Origin: Porogramme epimiltina
Taxonomy: Eukaryota > Basidiomycota > Agaricomycetes > Polyporales > Polyporaceae
NCBI GenBank assembly: GCA_900155495.1
Contig: FTLJ01000600.1
Span: forward strand, 1-30,350
Direction: 5' to 3'
Length of the DNA stretch: 30,350 bases
The notes below the pieces were generated by a model that saw nothing but the letters and a program-made list of their open reading frames with translations, made no database searches and had not been told where the DNA came from. The translations under genes were made by a program, and so were the position numbers. Of the stretch, positions 1 through 10,493 are shown one piece after another (positions within the stretch are counted from its first letter, which is position 1; each line of letters opens with the position of its first letter).

Positions 1-649
1 GGTAAAACTTAAGTAGTCCAGGTGTGCCCGGAGGGCCCTGGTATTGGCAATGCTGAGTGGCATACTAGATGTAACGGGCAGGTCACGGAGTGACCGCGTT
101 ACGGTAACCCAAGACGCCGAGACACCGAGAACGGGCGCTCCCCCCGTGAGGTTGAGGCTGAGGGCGGTGTAATAGCTATGGGAAAGCGGGACGGATAGTC
201 CAACGGTTGTGCGTGGTGCAATTCCCGCACGTTCCTTTTCCCCGGTTGTTACACTAGAACATAGCGGCGTCGGCCTTCATACTGATCCCCGGTGCAGGAC
301 TGGCATTCGCACCCCCCGGTCAACAGTGATGTCATTTCGCTGTAAACGTCTCTATGAATTTCCCTTGCGAACGCCGCTGACCCTTGGCGGCATTGTGCTC
401 TCTCCAAAGTAAGTTCGTCCCTGTCTAACACTGAGTCATCGTCTCCTAAAGATGCTTGTTAATTAGTACACCCAGCATACTTTCAGAGGCCGACAGCCTG
501 GGTAACTATCAAACACCAGCTTCGAGCCGTCTCGTCCCAACTGACCCCGTTCACATTAGCGTCTGCAGGCCATGTACCAACCTCTGTACCACAGGCGCCC
601 CGCCCCACCCCTCGCAGTACACTGCGACTCCAGCGTGTCATGGCGTGTT
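1..649. other. intergenic, no gene recognised
   Basis: I see no convincing gene here. The open frames are short, show no third-position GC bias and have no splice-consistent continuation. A segment near 195-235 has a weak tRNA-like look (AGTCCAACGGTT followed by GGTGCAATTCC), but the arms do not fold into a cloverleaf. The right part (about 600-720) is the promoter region of the first hydrolase gene. Confidence 0.5.
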
Positions 650-659
650 GACACCCGAT
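650..659 (+). promoter_or_regulatory. promoter motif shared with the fourth hydrolase gene
   Basis: The decamer GACACCCGAT lies 121 bp upstream of the ATG at 771. The same decamer occurs on the minus strand at 12911-12920, 120 bp upstream of the ATG of the paralogue at 12800. The bases after it are also similar (n-C-n-GCCT-n-TTC). The matching spacing suggests an inherited, possibly functional, upstream element. The factor that might bind it is unknown. Confidence 0.5.
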
Positions 660-714
660 ACCGCCTCTTCTCCACTTCCTGACTACATCGCCAGCGACCC
701 ACAACTGCTGGCTG

Positions 715-721
715 TATAAAT
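715..721 (+). promoter_or_regulatory. TATA box of hydrolase gene 1
   Basis: TATAAAT lies about 50 bp upstream of the ATG at 771. The spacing leaves room for a short 5' leader. All six hydrolase genes in the window have a TATA-like sequence 50-75 bp before their ATG. Confidence 0.65.
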
Positions 722-770
722 GCTGCTAGACACCAGCGACGCTTCCCGCTGAACCTCTTCCTACCTCACC

Positions 771-3067
771 ATGTCTCCAAATCCCAAACTGTTTGACTTC
801 CTCGGCGTTGCCCTGGGCAGTATCTTCGCCACCGCGTCCACTGTTCCGCAGAGAGTGAGTGATGTGGCGCGACAAACTTCTTGTGCACACATGCTAACAA
901 CCTAAAAGGCCTCTGTCGTGCAGTGGGGTCCGTGCGACCCTTCCGTCTCCGACAACCCTGCGGTTTCGTGCGGCTTCTTCGAGGTCCCGCTCGACTACAA
1001 CGATACCTCCGTTGGCACCGCCAAGCTCGCCCTCGCAAAGGTGAATGCGACCCTCGAGCCCCGCATGGGCACCGTCTTCTTCAACCCCGGTCCGTCGTTC
1101 TCTCATTACACTTCTCCCACTCCTCACACCCCGTCCCCTAGGTGGACCTGGTGACTCCCCGATGCCCCTCTTGAACGCCACCTCCGACTACTTCATGAAC
1201 TTCACGGGTGGACACTACGACTTCGTCGCCTGGGACCCGCGCGGCGTCGGGCACTCGACGTCGGTCCTCCTGCCCACTCCTATCTCCCACTTTTCTGATC
1301 TTCCTGCAAACCACACAGTCCCGGCGATATCCAGTGCTTCGACAACGTCCCCGAGTACGACGCTCTCTTCAACGGCACCGCGCAGATTAACGGCATCGAG
1401 ATGACAGGCAACTTCACCGACCCCATCGACCTCCGCGCGTTATTCTCTCACGCGGACTCGCTGCAGACCAAGTACGAAGAGTCCGTGCGCATGTGCATCG
1501 AGAAGAACGGTGACAATCTCAAGTATCTGGGCACCGCGGCGGTGGTGCGCGATATTGTCGCGATGGCGGACGCGCTCGACGGGCCCGGGGCGCCGGTCAA
1601 CTTCTACGGCATTTCGTATGGGACTTTCTTGGGGAACGTTCTCGTGAATAGTGAGCCCATCCACCGTACGACATCTACCGTGCCGTTCTCACTCGCATGT
1701 AGTGTTCCCGGAGCGCGTCGGGCGGGTGATCATCGACGGTGTTGTCGACCCGTACCTCTGGTCGCAAACAGATCTCTCTATAGTTCGTCCACCTTTCTCC
1801 CCCCTGCACACCCCGCTCACCGTCTTCCTTTTACAGACATGGGAGACGTTCTACACAAGCGCGGACGACGTATACCGGGGCCTTATCATCGGTTGCGCCC
1901 TCTCTGGGCCCTCCGGGTGCCCGATCTCCACCCAGCCGGGACAGACCCCGCGCGAAGTGAACGATATCTTTCAAGGTGTGCTCAAGACCGCACACGACAC
2001 TACGATCGCAAACGCGTCCGCGCTCATCACGTCCGGCGAGATTCGCAGTATGCTCTCCCACTCATCTACTTTGTCCCTCCTTACTGACGCTCCCACCTAA
2101 ACTCGTCCGGCCCACCAGCTCTCCTCCTGAATCAACTATACACTCCCTTGGGCTGGGAACACGCCGTATCCGTATGGCCCGAACTCGTCGAGCTCGTACA
2201 ATCCTCCGCGTCTGGCATGCCCACGAACCTCACCCTCGACGCGCTCGCTCAGCTCCTGACCAGGAACCCCTCGACGGCCTCCACACCGCCATCGTTCGCG
2301 CTCCCCGCGATCGCGTGCGCCGACAGCCTCGTCGCGACAGGCACGCACAACATGACGGACATCTTCGACGCCATCGTTCGCTCCGCGCGCGATGTCTCGT
2401 ACATCGGTGCGTGTGCCTGCCTTGTATCTAGTCCCGGGTAGTGGAAGCGCTAACGATTCACCTGCTGTATATGTATATATGCGCGGCGGGAGCAGCCGGC
2501 GCCGCTTTCCCTAATGGGTTGTACGTCTGCCCATTCTGGCCCGTGCGCGCGGTCGAGCGGTACCCGGGCCCTTTCAACAGCACGCACCTCGCGAACAGGA
2601 TCCTCGTCATCGGCAACACGGTGCGCCTTCTCACCTCCCTCTCATACCCTCTAGCTCTAAGCTGACGGCGTCGAACGCCGTATGCAGTACGACCCTGTCA
2701 CACCATTTAGGTTCGCGCGGGGCGTCGCGGAGAACTTCGGCGCGCAGGCAACCCTCGTGCGGTTCGACGCCTTCGGGGTCGGTCCTCCAATCTCCCTTTT
2801 GAGCTCCCTTTCCTAACATAGCGCACCCCGCAGCACTCGACCTTCGGCGAGCACCCATCGACGTGCATCGTGAACATCACCAGCGCATATATGACGAATG
2901 GCACTGTGAGTCCCCCGCCTGATGTCCCCGCTCTCACTGACACCGCTGCGCGGGTGCAGCTCCCGGATGGCCACGACACGGTATGCGAGGCAGACGAGGG
3001 TTTCGAGCTCTTCCAGGGGGTGAACACGCCGGCTATCATCGCGCAGCTCCCAAGCGTTGGCTTCTAG
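771..3067 (+). CDS. secreted alpha/beta-hydrolase, peptidase S33 / TAP-like (hydrolase gene 1, subfamily I)
   Basis: Eleven exons: 771-854, 909-1089, 1142-1259, 1319-1650, 1703-1782, 1837-2047, 2119-2406, 2496-2620, 2688-2777, 2834-2905, 2960-3067, giving about 562 aa. The protein opens with MSPNPKLFDFLGVALGSIFA, a likely signal peptide, so it should be secreted. The visible hydrolase motifs are FNPGGPGDS (oxyanion loop), WDPRGVG, and the nucleophile elbow GISYG with Ser227. Asp475 sits in YDPVTPF and His504 begins exon 10 (HSTFGE), completing the Ser-Asp-His triad. Several N-x-S/T sites fit glycosylation. The C-terminal part carrying Asp and His matches TAP-like C-terminal domains known from Streptomyces tripeptidyl aminopeptidases. 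The true substrate (short peptides or esters) is not evident. Several donors are non-consensus (gtccgt, gtcggt, gttcgt), but paralogue alignment supports them. It converges on hydrolase gene 2 with only 133 bp between the stop codons. Confidence 0.9.
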
Positions 3068-3200
3068 TCCGTCCCTTGAGATGTTTATTCTCAGCCCGGA
3101 AGGAGATAGGACTGTATGGATGTCGCAGCCTGTCCAATTACACGGTACCGACGAGGGTGCATACATACACCACAATGCCCGCCCAGATATCGGCGCCTAA

Positions 3201-5447
3201 TCAGAAGTCTTCCTTCGGCAAGTTGTCAATGATCAACTTCGTGTTGACCCCTGGCCAGAGCTCGAAGTCGTCGTCCATCTCACAAACAGTATCATTGCCA
3301 CTTGGAAGCTGTTCGTTAGAGCGAACGTGAGTGCTCGGTGAGCGTCAGCAAGGGGGAAAATGAACATACTACGCCGTCGACCATGTATGCGCGGATGACG
3401 TCATTAATACAGCTCGACCGGCCTGCTTGGGACGTGTGCTGGGGTCGTAAACGCGGCACATGAGCGAAAAAGCGCGAGAATACTACTGCACGAAGTGGAT
3501 TCGTACCCCGAAGGCGTTCAGGCGCACTAGCGCAGACTGGTTTTGGTGCTGGGCCGCCACCGCCTGCGCACCAAAGAACGGCGTGGCAGGATCAAACTAT
3601 GAAGGTGCAGCTAAGCTCCCTCCGCACTCCCAGGTAGAAGGCATAACACCCACCGTGTTTCCAATGACGAGGATGCTGTTCGCGAGTGTCTTGTTGAACG
3701 CCCCCGTGTATCGCTCTACTGCGCGGACGGGCCAGAACGGGCAGTAGTACGGCGGGAACGGCCACGCAGCGCTGACTGAATAGGGAAGGTCGATGATCAA
3801 TCATAATTCTGGGAACACGGAAGAGCAGGGTAGACGTACACATGTGCGAGACGTTGCGAGAGGAAGAGATGATGCCCTCGAAGATCTCCGCCATGGTCGT
3901 GTTCGTTTCCACACCCTCTGCGCAGAGGATCGCGCTGACGGCGTAGGACGTCGTGTCGCTCGCATCGCGCTTCTTGACGCGCACACCCTCAGCTTGAGCT
4001 TCGGCCGCGATCTCTGCAGCCATTTGGGGAATGGTCGAGTTGGAGATGGCGAGCCAGTCTGTCGGCATGTACATCTCGCTGCGGAGAAGCACTACGGACA
4101 TCGTCTAGGTAAGTAGAAAGCAGTATGCACAGCAGGGGTATGCCTACAGCGAATAGCTCCTGACGTGAGCGGCGCAGATGCGTTCGCATACCAAACGTCG
4201 CGCCCGGTCTTGAGGATCGTTTGGATGTTATTGTTCACTTCGAGTGGAGTTTGGCTTGCGGACGCCAGTGCGCAATTCTCGGGACCGGCAAGGGCACACC
4301 CTGTGAAGAAGGCCTTGAAGTCCAGATCGGAGTCTGAGATCTGTTTTGCAGGCCATTCCTTGAGGGGCAGGTTATGTTAAGCTGTTGACACCGTACAGGC
4401 TGGGAGGGTTAACGATAACTTACTAGGGAGATATCTTCGTCTCTAAATATGTTTGGATCGACGACACCGTCCAAGATGACACGCCCGACGCGCTGTAAAA
4501 GGGAGGTCAGAAGATCAGGAGAATGTGATGGCCAAAGTAACTATACCTCAGGGAACATGTTGATGAACCACGAGCCAATAATCGTCCCATACGACAACCC
4601 GATATAATTAACAGCGTTCCCCGGCCCGTCAAGCGCGTCCGCAAGCCCTACCATGTCGCGCACTGTGGCTGTAGTGCCGACATACTGTAGGAAGTTCCCG
4701 TTCGGCCGCGCAGCGCAGCGCTTCCCCAGCTCGGTGTACTTCTCCTGCATGATCGGCGCTTGGGCGCGCAGAGTGGCGAGGTCTCGCGCGTTGGTGAAGT
4801 TCCCGATCATCTCGATGCCGTGGGTCTCAATTGTACCATTGAAGAACACGGCTTCTTCTTCAGGACTATCAAAACAGAATACGTCTCCGGGGCTACAGAG
4901 AATCATCAGGAGGTGCCCGAGGAGAAGGAGGGGTAACGGGCTTACATAGTGAGGGAACCCACGCCGCGCGGGTCCCAGCTGACGATATCGTACTCCCCGC
5001 CGGTCTGATTGAGGAGCAGGCCTTTCGTCGCATTCAAAGCGTTGATTCCGGATAATCCAGGTCCACCTAATACAGAGTTATCAACACCCGATGATCAGTG
5101 TAGTCTGTGCATGGGAATACTTGCCAGGGTTGAAGAAGACCGTGCCACGACGGGTACCGGTCGCGTTCGCCTTGGCCACCGCAATCCTACCGTACCCCAC
5201 AGAGGGGTCGTGGTAGTCAATCGGGATCTGGAAGAAGCCGCATAGGAGCGACGGGTCTGCTATGGAGCTGTTGCAAGGAGTCCATTGAATAGCGGACTCC
5301 TGGGTGTGCGAACATTAAGATATTGGGAAATGAGCGGCATGGACGTAGGATATGAAGGCGTACATTGATGGTGTACGTGGCATGGCCTACGGAGAGGGCG
5401 GAGCCAGCGATGAGCGGAAAGCGAAGAAGAGAAAAAAGAGAGGGCAT
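3201..5447 (-). CDS. secreted alpha/beta-hydrolase, peptidase S33 / TAP-like (hydrolase gene 2, subfamily II)
   Basis: Exons in coding order: 5447-5364, 5299-5125, 5066-4946, 4892-4547, 4492-4424, 4358-4148, 4091-3840, 3775-3654, 3596-3507, 3438-3370, 3308-3201, about 548 aa. The signal peptide begins MPSLFSLLRFPLIAG, identical to hydrolase gene 6. The motifs are FFNPGGPG, WDPRGVG and GLSYGTIIGSW with nucleophile Ser227. Asp462 lies in FDPATPF and His491 in HTSQAG, so the triad is intact. Intron 2 (5067-5124) starts with GCAAGT, a GC-AG intron. No GT in that stretch keeps the frame. Exon 7 encodes a KKRD stretch at residues 375-378 within a variable loop, a possible Kex2-type dibasic site. 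Expected to be extracellular. The substrate is unknown; peptidase or esterase are the main options. Confidence 0.9.
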
Positions 5448-5496
5448 GAAGACTTAGAGGAAGGTGGATGCGTCCCGTCATCCACCCCACTGCCGT

Positions 5497-5502
5497 TTTA
5501 TA
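5497..5502 (-). promoter_or_regulatory. TATA box of hydrolase gene 2
   Basis: On the minus strand this reads TATAAA, about 50 bp upstream of the ATG at 5447. The same arrangement is seen before hydrolase gene 6, whose TATA box is also about 50 bp upstream of its ATG. Confidence 0.65.
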
Positions 5503-5730
5503 TCCCGTTGTTGCGCAGGCTGGTAGGGCACCATGTAGACTAGTCCATCCAACCACTAAAGCGAAACTTGAGCTGTCGCAAACTTGTGCCTCACGTTCGC
5601 CTCTTCAACGTAATGCTGTGGACGACCATCTCCGTCTTACCGCCCATAGCACGACACTAAGCGTGTCGATGTTAGCACACCCACGCGCGACCGTGGGGCC
5701 TATAACACGACCCTTGGGGACCGCCGCAAT

Positions 5731-5753
5731 TCGCAGCCGCCCCAAACGTCGAA
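5731..5753 (-). promoter_or_regulatory. conserved upstream block shared with hydrolase gene 6
   Basis: Read on the minus strand, this 23-bp block (5'-TTCGACGTTTGGGGCGGCTG... at its start) differs at one base from 25356-25378 upstream of hydrolase gene 6. It lies about 306 bp upstream of the gene 2 ATG; the partner lies about 336 bp upstream of the gene 6 ATG. Conservation outside coding sequence suggests either recent duplication or a regulatory site. The binding factor is unknown. Confidence 0.5.
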
Positions 5754-5870
5754 GCCAGCACTGTTTCCGTCAACTACGCCGGCTGGCATCAGCCCCCAGT
5801 GACGGTCTGCGCGTCTGTCGGATGCAGTGTCGCCGATCCACCCCGGCGGGCGCGGGCCGCAGTCATTCAG

Positions 5871-5883
5871 ATCCTCCGAAAAG
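5871..5883 (-). promoter_or_regulatory. distal conserved upstream block shared with hydrolase gene 6
   Basis: On the minus strand this reads CTTTTCGGAGGAT, identical to 25216-25228 upstream of hydrolase gene 6. It is followed in both copies by a similar TGA..GACTGCGG segment. It marks the distal end of the promoter similarity that I can recognise by eye. Confidence 0.45.
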
Positions 5884-5889
5884 CAGCTT

Positions 5890-7300
5890 GGGTGGAATGT
5901 AGGTGGGGATTAAACCCCCCGCTCTCCTGTCTTTTTACCTAGCCATCCATAGAAGCGCGTAAGTCCTTGTTACAGCCAACTCTTTCGCCGAATCTCCTCC
6001 CACCTCGTGCTTACCTAGCTTTTACCAGTATATCATGAACCGGCAGTTTGAGGTGGTGGAGTCCGGAGGTGTCGGTGGCAAAAATAAGAAGGCGTGCGTG
6101 AATAGCGTTGAAGCAACGATGAGGGGTGCCTGAGCATTGGTAGTGTGAAGCGTGCAGGCACCAGCAGGCTTGTGGTGCCCGCAAAAGCGGAAGAGTGAAT
6201 GCTTTCGCTACGAGCCTGTCCTGCATCCTTGAGTACGTATCCATTGATCTGCTATAGCGGAGAGTGTCAAGATTCAGCAAGCATTTGTGCGACCAAAACA
6301 AATCTGTTTGCTCGTTAGCGTAATGGGGGGAGCCGGACCCGGACCGTCGAAGTTTGAGTATGCCTGATACACGAGAAAATCGACTAACCTTAGTAGTCAT
6401 CCTAGTTCTTCTGCTTGTCTATGACGGTTCTATGCTCAAGCCTAATGAATTGAATGCGGCATCCGGTTCTGAGTCCGCGCACGACCAGCGCTCGAGTCTC
6501 AACAAGGGCGGCAAGTTAAGCGCTCGCGCGGCTTTGTGCCTCATTTTTCGAGGGATTCGCTGATGTAATCGCTCTCTAGCACGCACGGGCCAAGCTGGCC
6601 GCTTCGCTTACCTGCCGCTCACGACTCACGACTCACGACTCACAGCAACGAGTCGGCGCGTCCAGGATCCCGGAGCACAGCGATCCGGCTCGCTGCAGGA
6701 CCGAAGCGTAATGCCACTGTGCACACCCCAGACTTCTTCAAACACAGTTCCGATCCTATGTGGGTACCGTGGCACTCACTAGTTCGCAATCTCGGCTTGT
6801 ACTGATCTTTTACTATAATTCGAACGCAGGATCTTCTGCGCTCGTCTCACCTCCCCACAACTCGGTTACACTCCGAACAGTTCTCGTATCGTGCGCCAAC
6901 GCAGGCGATCGTGTGTGTCCTCACGCATATGCGCAGGGCATTTCCAATTGGGTGCGCAACAGCCATGGACTTGCCCTTGGCGCATGTGGATACTATTCGA
7001 ATTTCGGTCACTTCCTGGTCTTCATTTGATTGAAGCACAGGAATTTTGGCACCATAATTACTTTTTGAACGCCCTCTCAATACATTTCAAGCATCGGTTT
7101 CCCGCTTCTCCCATCGGCGGTCAGCGTCTACTGCCTAGCAATGCCGCTTCAGCATTACGTGCCGCATTCTCGCTCCCCAGGGTGTAGCACAGCGCAGTGA
7201 GCTGTGAGAACTGACCGGCTCAACGTCATGGATCCGATGGCCACGCGCTGCCTCTGGCGCGTCTGAGCTATATGGTTCAGAGGCGCCCTATTGACGGCCA
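5890..7300. other. intergenic, no gene recognised
   Basis: No coding region is convincing. The longest minus-strand frame (6011-6400) has AT-rich third positions and no recognisable domain, unlike the genes here. A small 7-bp tandem repeat lies at 6618-6643. The last 100 bp or so are promoter for hydrolase gene 3. Confidence 0.5.
6618..6643. repeat. short tandem repeat, 7-bp unit CTCACGA
   Basis: The unit CTCACGA is repeated about 3.7 times without interruption. It is non-coding and resembles an ordinary minisatellite-like slippage product. Confidence 0.8.
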
Positions 7301-7306
7301 TATATA
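7301..7306 (+). promoter_or_regulatory. TATA box of hydrolase gene 3
   Basis: TATATA lies about 74 bp upstream of the ATG at 7375. The poly-C tract between them accounts for the larger spacing than in the other paralogues. Confidence 0.5.
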
Positions 7307-7312
7307 CCCACC

Positions 7313-7353
7313 CCGCCCCCCCCCCCCCCCACCCNNCCCTGCCCCCCCCCCCC
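7313..7353. repeat. poly-C tract with two undetermined bases
   Basis: A low-complexity C-rich run in the 5' leader of hydrolase gene 3 contains two Ns at 7335-7336. The Ns indicate an assembly or sequencing ambiguity, so the true length of the tract, and hence the TATA-to-ATG distance, is uncertain. Confidence 0.85.
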
Positions 7354-7374
7354 AGAACCGCGCGGGTCCTCACC

Positions 7375-9667
7375 ATGTTTCCTCCCTCTCTATTATCCAG
7401 CTTTCTTGGTGCAACGGCGGTCGCTACGCTCTCTGCAGTACTGACTGTCGCACAGAATGTGAGTGATATCCCCACACAAACTTGTATCTGCAATTCTAAC
7501 GGCCCAAAAGGCCTCCGTACAGTGGGGCCCGTGCGATCCTTCTATCGCCACAAACCCCGTGTTATCGTGTGGGTTCTTCGATGTTCCGCTCGACTACAAT
7601 GACACATCCGTCGGCACCGCAACGCTCGCGCTCGCGAAAGTGAACGCGACCGTTGAGCCACATCTCGGGACAGTCTTTTTTAATCCTGGTATGTCGACAT
7701 GTTCCCTTTCCCTAGCACACTAACCTCATGCATGTCAACATAGGAGGTCCAGGGGACTCGGGTATTAGCCTTGTGGCCGCCTTTTCTGGCTACCTCCTGA
7801 ACTTCACCGGCGGGCACTATGACTTCGTCACCTGGGACCCGCGTGGTGTCGGCGCATCCAAGTCAGCCTCTATTTTTTCTCTACCTCCACCCCATCTTAA
7901 CATCTTTCTTCATTTCATAGGCCAGGAGACGTCCAGTGCTTCGACAGCCTCGCAGAATACAACACCCTCTTTAACGGCACAGCGCAGCTCAACGGCATAG
8001 AGATGACGGGCAACTTCACAAACCCAGAGGACCTCCGCGCCCTATTTTCTCAAGCCGACTCGTTGCAAAAGAAATATGAGGAGTCCGTGCGGCTGTGTAT
8101 CGAGCGGAACGGCGACATCCTCAAGTACCTCGGCACATCGGCTACGGTACGCGACATGGTCGCTTTGGCGGACGCGCTTGATGGACCGGGCGCGCCCGTC
8201 AACTATTACGGGATCTCGTACGGGACGTTCTTGGGGAACGTGTTTTTGAACAGTGAGGGCGCCCTTCGTACGTGACTAGACCGGCGATTCTAATATGCTT
8301 CCAGTGTTTCCGGAACGTGTCGGGCGCGTGATCATCGACGGAGTCGTCAACCCACACCTCTGGTCACAGGAGCCATTATCCCTGGTTTGTTCACCCTTCA
8401 TTCCCCTTGTTGTCATTTTCGTTGGTCTTCTCTTATGTTGGTGTCACCAGGCATGGGAAATGTTCTACGCCAACGCGGATGACGTTTACCGCGGCTTCAT
8501 CACAGGTTGCGCCCTATCGGGACCAACCGGCTGCCCAATCTCCACCCAACCAGGTCAAGACCCGAGTGAGGTGAACGATATACTCCAAGGTGTTCTGAAA
8601 ACGGCGCACGACACGGCGCTTGCAAACGCGTCCGCGCTCATCACATCCGGCCAGATCCGCGGTATGTCCGTCTCGCTCCTACCCGCCTCTCAACACACAC
8701 TGACCCGTTTCCTCTCGTTTCTTCTCCCGAACATGCTGGCATCCAGGCGCTCTCCTCTCACAGATGTACACCCCCATCGCATGGTCCGCCGAAGCCTCCG
8801 TGTGGCCCGAGCTCCTCGAGCTCGTGCAAGCTTCCGCGTCCGGCGCGCCCACGAACCTCTCCGCGAACGACGTGCTCTCCCAATTCGGCAACGCGGCCCC
8901 CGCGCCTGCCCCCGCGCCGCCCTCGTTTTCCACTCCCGCGATCGCGTGCGCAGACAGCCTCGTCCCACCGGGGACCACGAACATGACGGACGTCTTCAAC
9001 GCCATCGTCGATTCTGCGCGGGATGTGTCGCATATAGGTGCGTCGCCCCACCTCGTGATGTCGTCTGAGCGGGAGGTGATAGTATGCTCCATGGGATAGT
9101 CAGCGCTGCGTTCCCTATCTCACTCTTCGCTTGCTCGTTCTGGCCCGTGCGTGCGGTCGAGCGGTACGCTGGGCCATTCAACAACACAGCCCTTGCGAAC
9201 AAGATCCTCGTTCTCGGTAACACTGTATGTCACCGCTCTCATAGTTGATCTCTCGCTGAATAGGTTGGATTGTATGCGCAGTACGATCCAGTGACGCCGT
9301 TCAAGTTCGCGCAAGGTGTCGCGGAGAGCTTTGGTGAGCAGGCGGCGCTCGTGCGATTCGACGCCTTTGGTGTACGTCCTACCTGTTCGTCTTCCATGTC
9401 ATCAGCTCACATCCCTTCTCAGCACTCGACCTTCGGCGAATTCTCATCGCCGTGCATCTTCAACATCACGAGCGCGTACATGACGAACGGTACCGTAAGT
9501 GTCCCCTCCCCCCCTCTTTTACGGTGCCTACTCTGACTGACACCTTGGCGCTTTCGCAGCTCCCGGACGGTCAAGACACCGTATGCGAGGCACGCGAGGA
9601 CTTGGACCTCTTCCCCGGAGCGAACACGCAGGCTATACTCGCGCGGCTCCCGAGCATCGGATTCTAA
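7375..9667 (+). CDS. secreted alpha/beta-hydrolase, peptidase S33 / TAP-like (hydrolase gene 3, subfamily I)
   Basis: Exons: 7375-7458, 7511-7688, 7744-7861, 7921-8252, 8305-8384, 8451-8661, 8747-9037, 9100-9224, 9282-9371, 9423-9494, 9560-9667, about 562 aa. It opens with MFPPSLLSSFLGATAVATLS, a likely signal peptide. Its N-terminus differs from those of the other two subfamily I proteins, while the mature part aligns closely with them. The motifs are FFNPGGPGDSG, WDPRGVG, and GISYG with Ser226. Asp475 lies in YDPVTPF and His504 in HSTFGE. Exon 7 carries an Ala/Pro-rich loop (AAPAPAPAPP) that is longer than in its paralogues. The gene points towards hydrolase gene 4, with about 826 bp between the two stops that include a tRNA-like repeat. 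The protein is presumably extracellular; its substrate is not evident. Confidence 0.9.
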
Positions 9668-10493
9668 TCAGCCTCGTGAGCTATACTATGCACGTAATGT
9701 CCTGAAGTATCAATGTGGACCACTATACGAACACGCTCCTCTCTACTACCCCACTCGCCCTCTAGTTTATCCCGCGCTTGCCATCCTCCCCATCGGCGTA
9801 GGCCGAGAACCTACCTCCCCTCCAGCATTTGCGTGCCTGTCCGTCAGTACACACAACTTGCAGTCGTTCCGTATCATGTTTTTATCGAGGCGGAGAGGAA
9901 GCTGAGAGATGGCGGAGGCAGAGCCGGGCGGGGGTGCAGTCAAATTCTGAGCCATGCTCAAAACCAGCGACGTCCCCCGTCTAGTACCGCGGGTGTACCC
10001 GGGTACCGGTATTCAAAATGACCAGCTACCACAGTACATGGACATTTGCCTGCCCGGTGCCGTCGTGCTCGCTATTGGGGCTGCACGAGCCTGGCAGGCG
10101 CGCCTGTGGACCAAGCAAGGGTCACTGGGGCCTCTGCTTCCATGTAAAACGGTGGTTACGGCTTAGCGGGCTAGTCCGGGAAGAAGCACAGCAGAGCATA
10201 AAGTGTCCGGAGGGCGGAGGGCGTCGGCGACCTACGGTATAAAGCTCGCGAAGAGATAGATTGTCGGAACCCGGGACAAGCGGCCGGGAAGCTACCACTT
10301 GACTTAGGTAAGCGCGAACTTCATGCAGATGGCTCAGCGGTTAACACGCACAGCTCCGTCTTGTGTTCGATCCCTGCGGTCTCCTCTCACATTTGTCTTC
10401 GAGTCGTTGATTAAATAATGCATACACCGTGTACTAAGACGTCCCTAAAACCCTGTCCCGGACTATTGACGAGCAATGACAGTAGGGAGCCGA
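9668..10493. other. intergenic between convergent hydrolase genes 3 and 4
   Basis: Apart from the tRNA-like repeat at 10299-10408, I recognise nothing here. The open frames are short and not supported by codon bias or splice signals. Both flanking genes end into this stretch, so it holds their 3' untranslated regions. Confidence 0.5.
10299..10408 (+). repeat. tRNA-like repeat, copy 1 (possible SINE)
   Basis: This roughly 110-bp stretch aligns with 14678-14790, with shared runs GAGGTAAGCGC/TAGGTAAGCGC, GTTAACACGC, CGTCTTGTGTT and TTTGTCT. It contains an A-box-like TGGCTCAGCGG (10330-10340) and a B-box-like GTGTTCGATCC (10363-10373), the internal RNA polymerase III promoter pattern of tRNAs. 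The A-B spacing is only about 22 nt, too short for a functional tRNA with an anticodon arm. It is best read as a tRNA-derived repeat, perhaps the head of a SINE, rather than a tRNA gene. A homologous but non-mobile duplicate is the alternative. Confidence 0.6.

Noticed and set aside
181..241. tRNA-like segment with AGTCCAACGGTT and GGTGCAATTCC
   Set aside because: The boxes are at the wrong offset from any acceptor stem and no cloverleaf forms.
6011..6400. 129-codon minus-strand frame
   Set aside because: Third positions are AT-rich, no domain is visible, and it differs from the codon use of the real genes.
8679..9092. 137-codon minus-strand frame
   Set aside because: It is a shadow of exon 7 of hydrolase gene 3, kept open by GC-rich codons.
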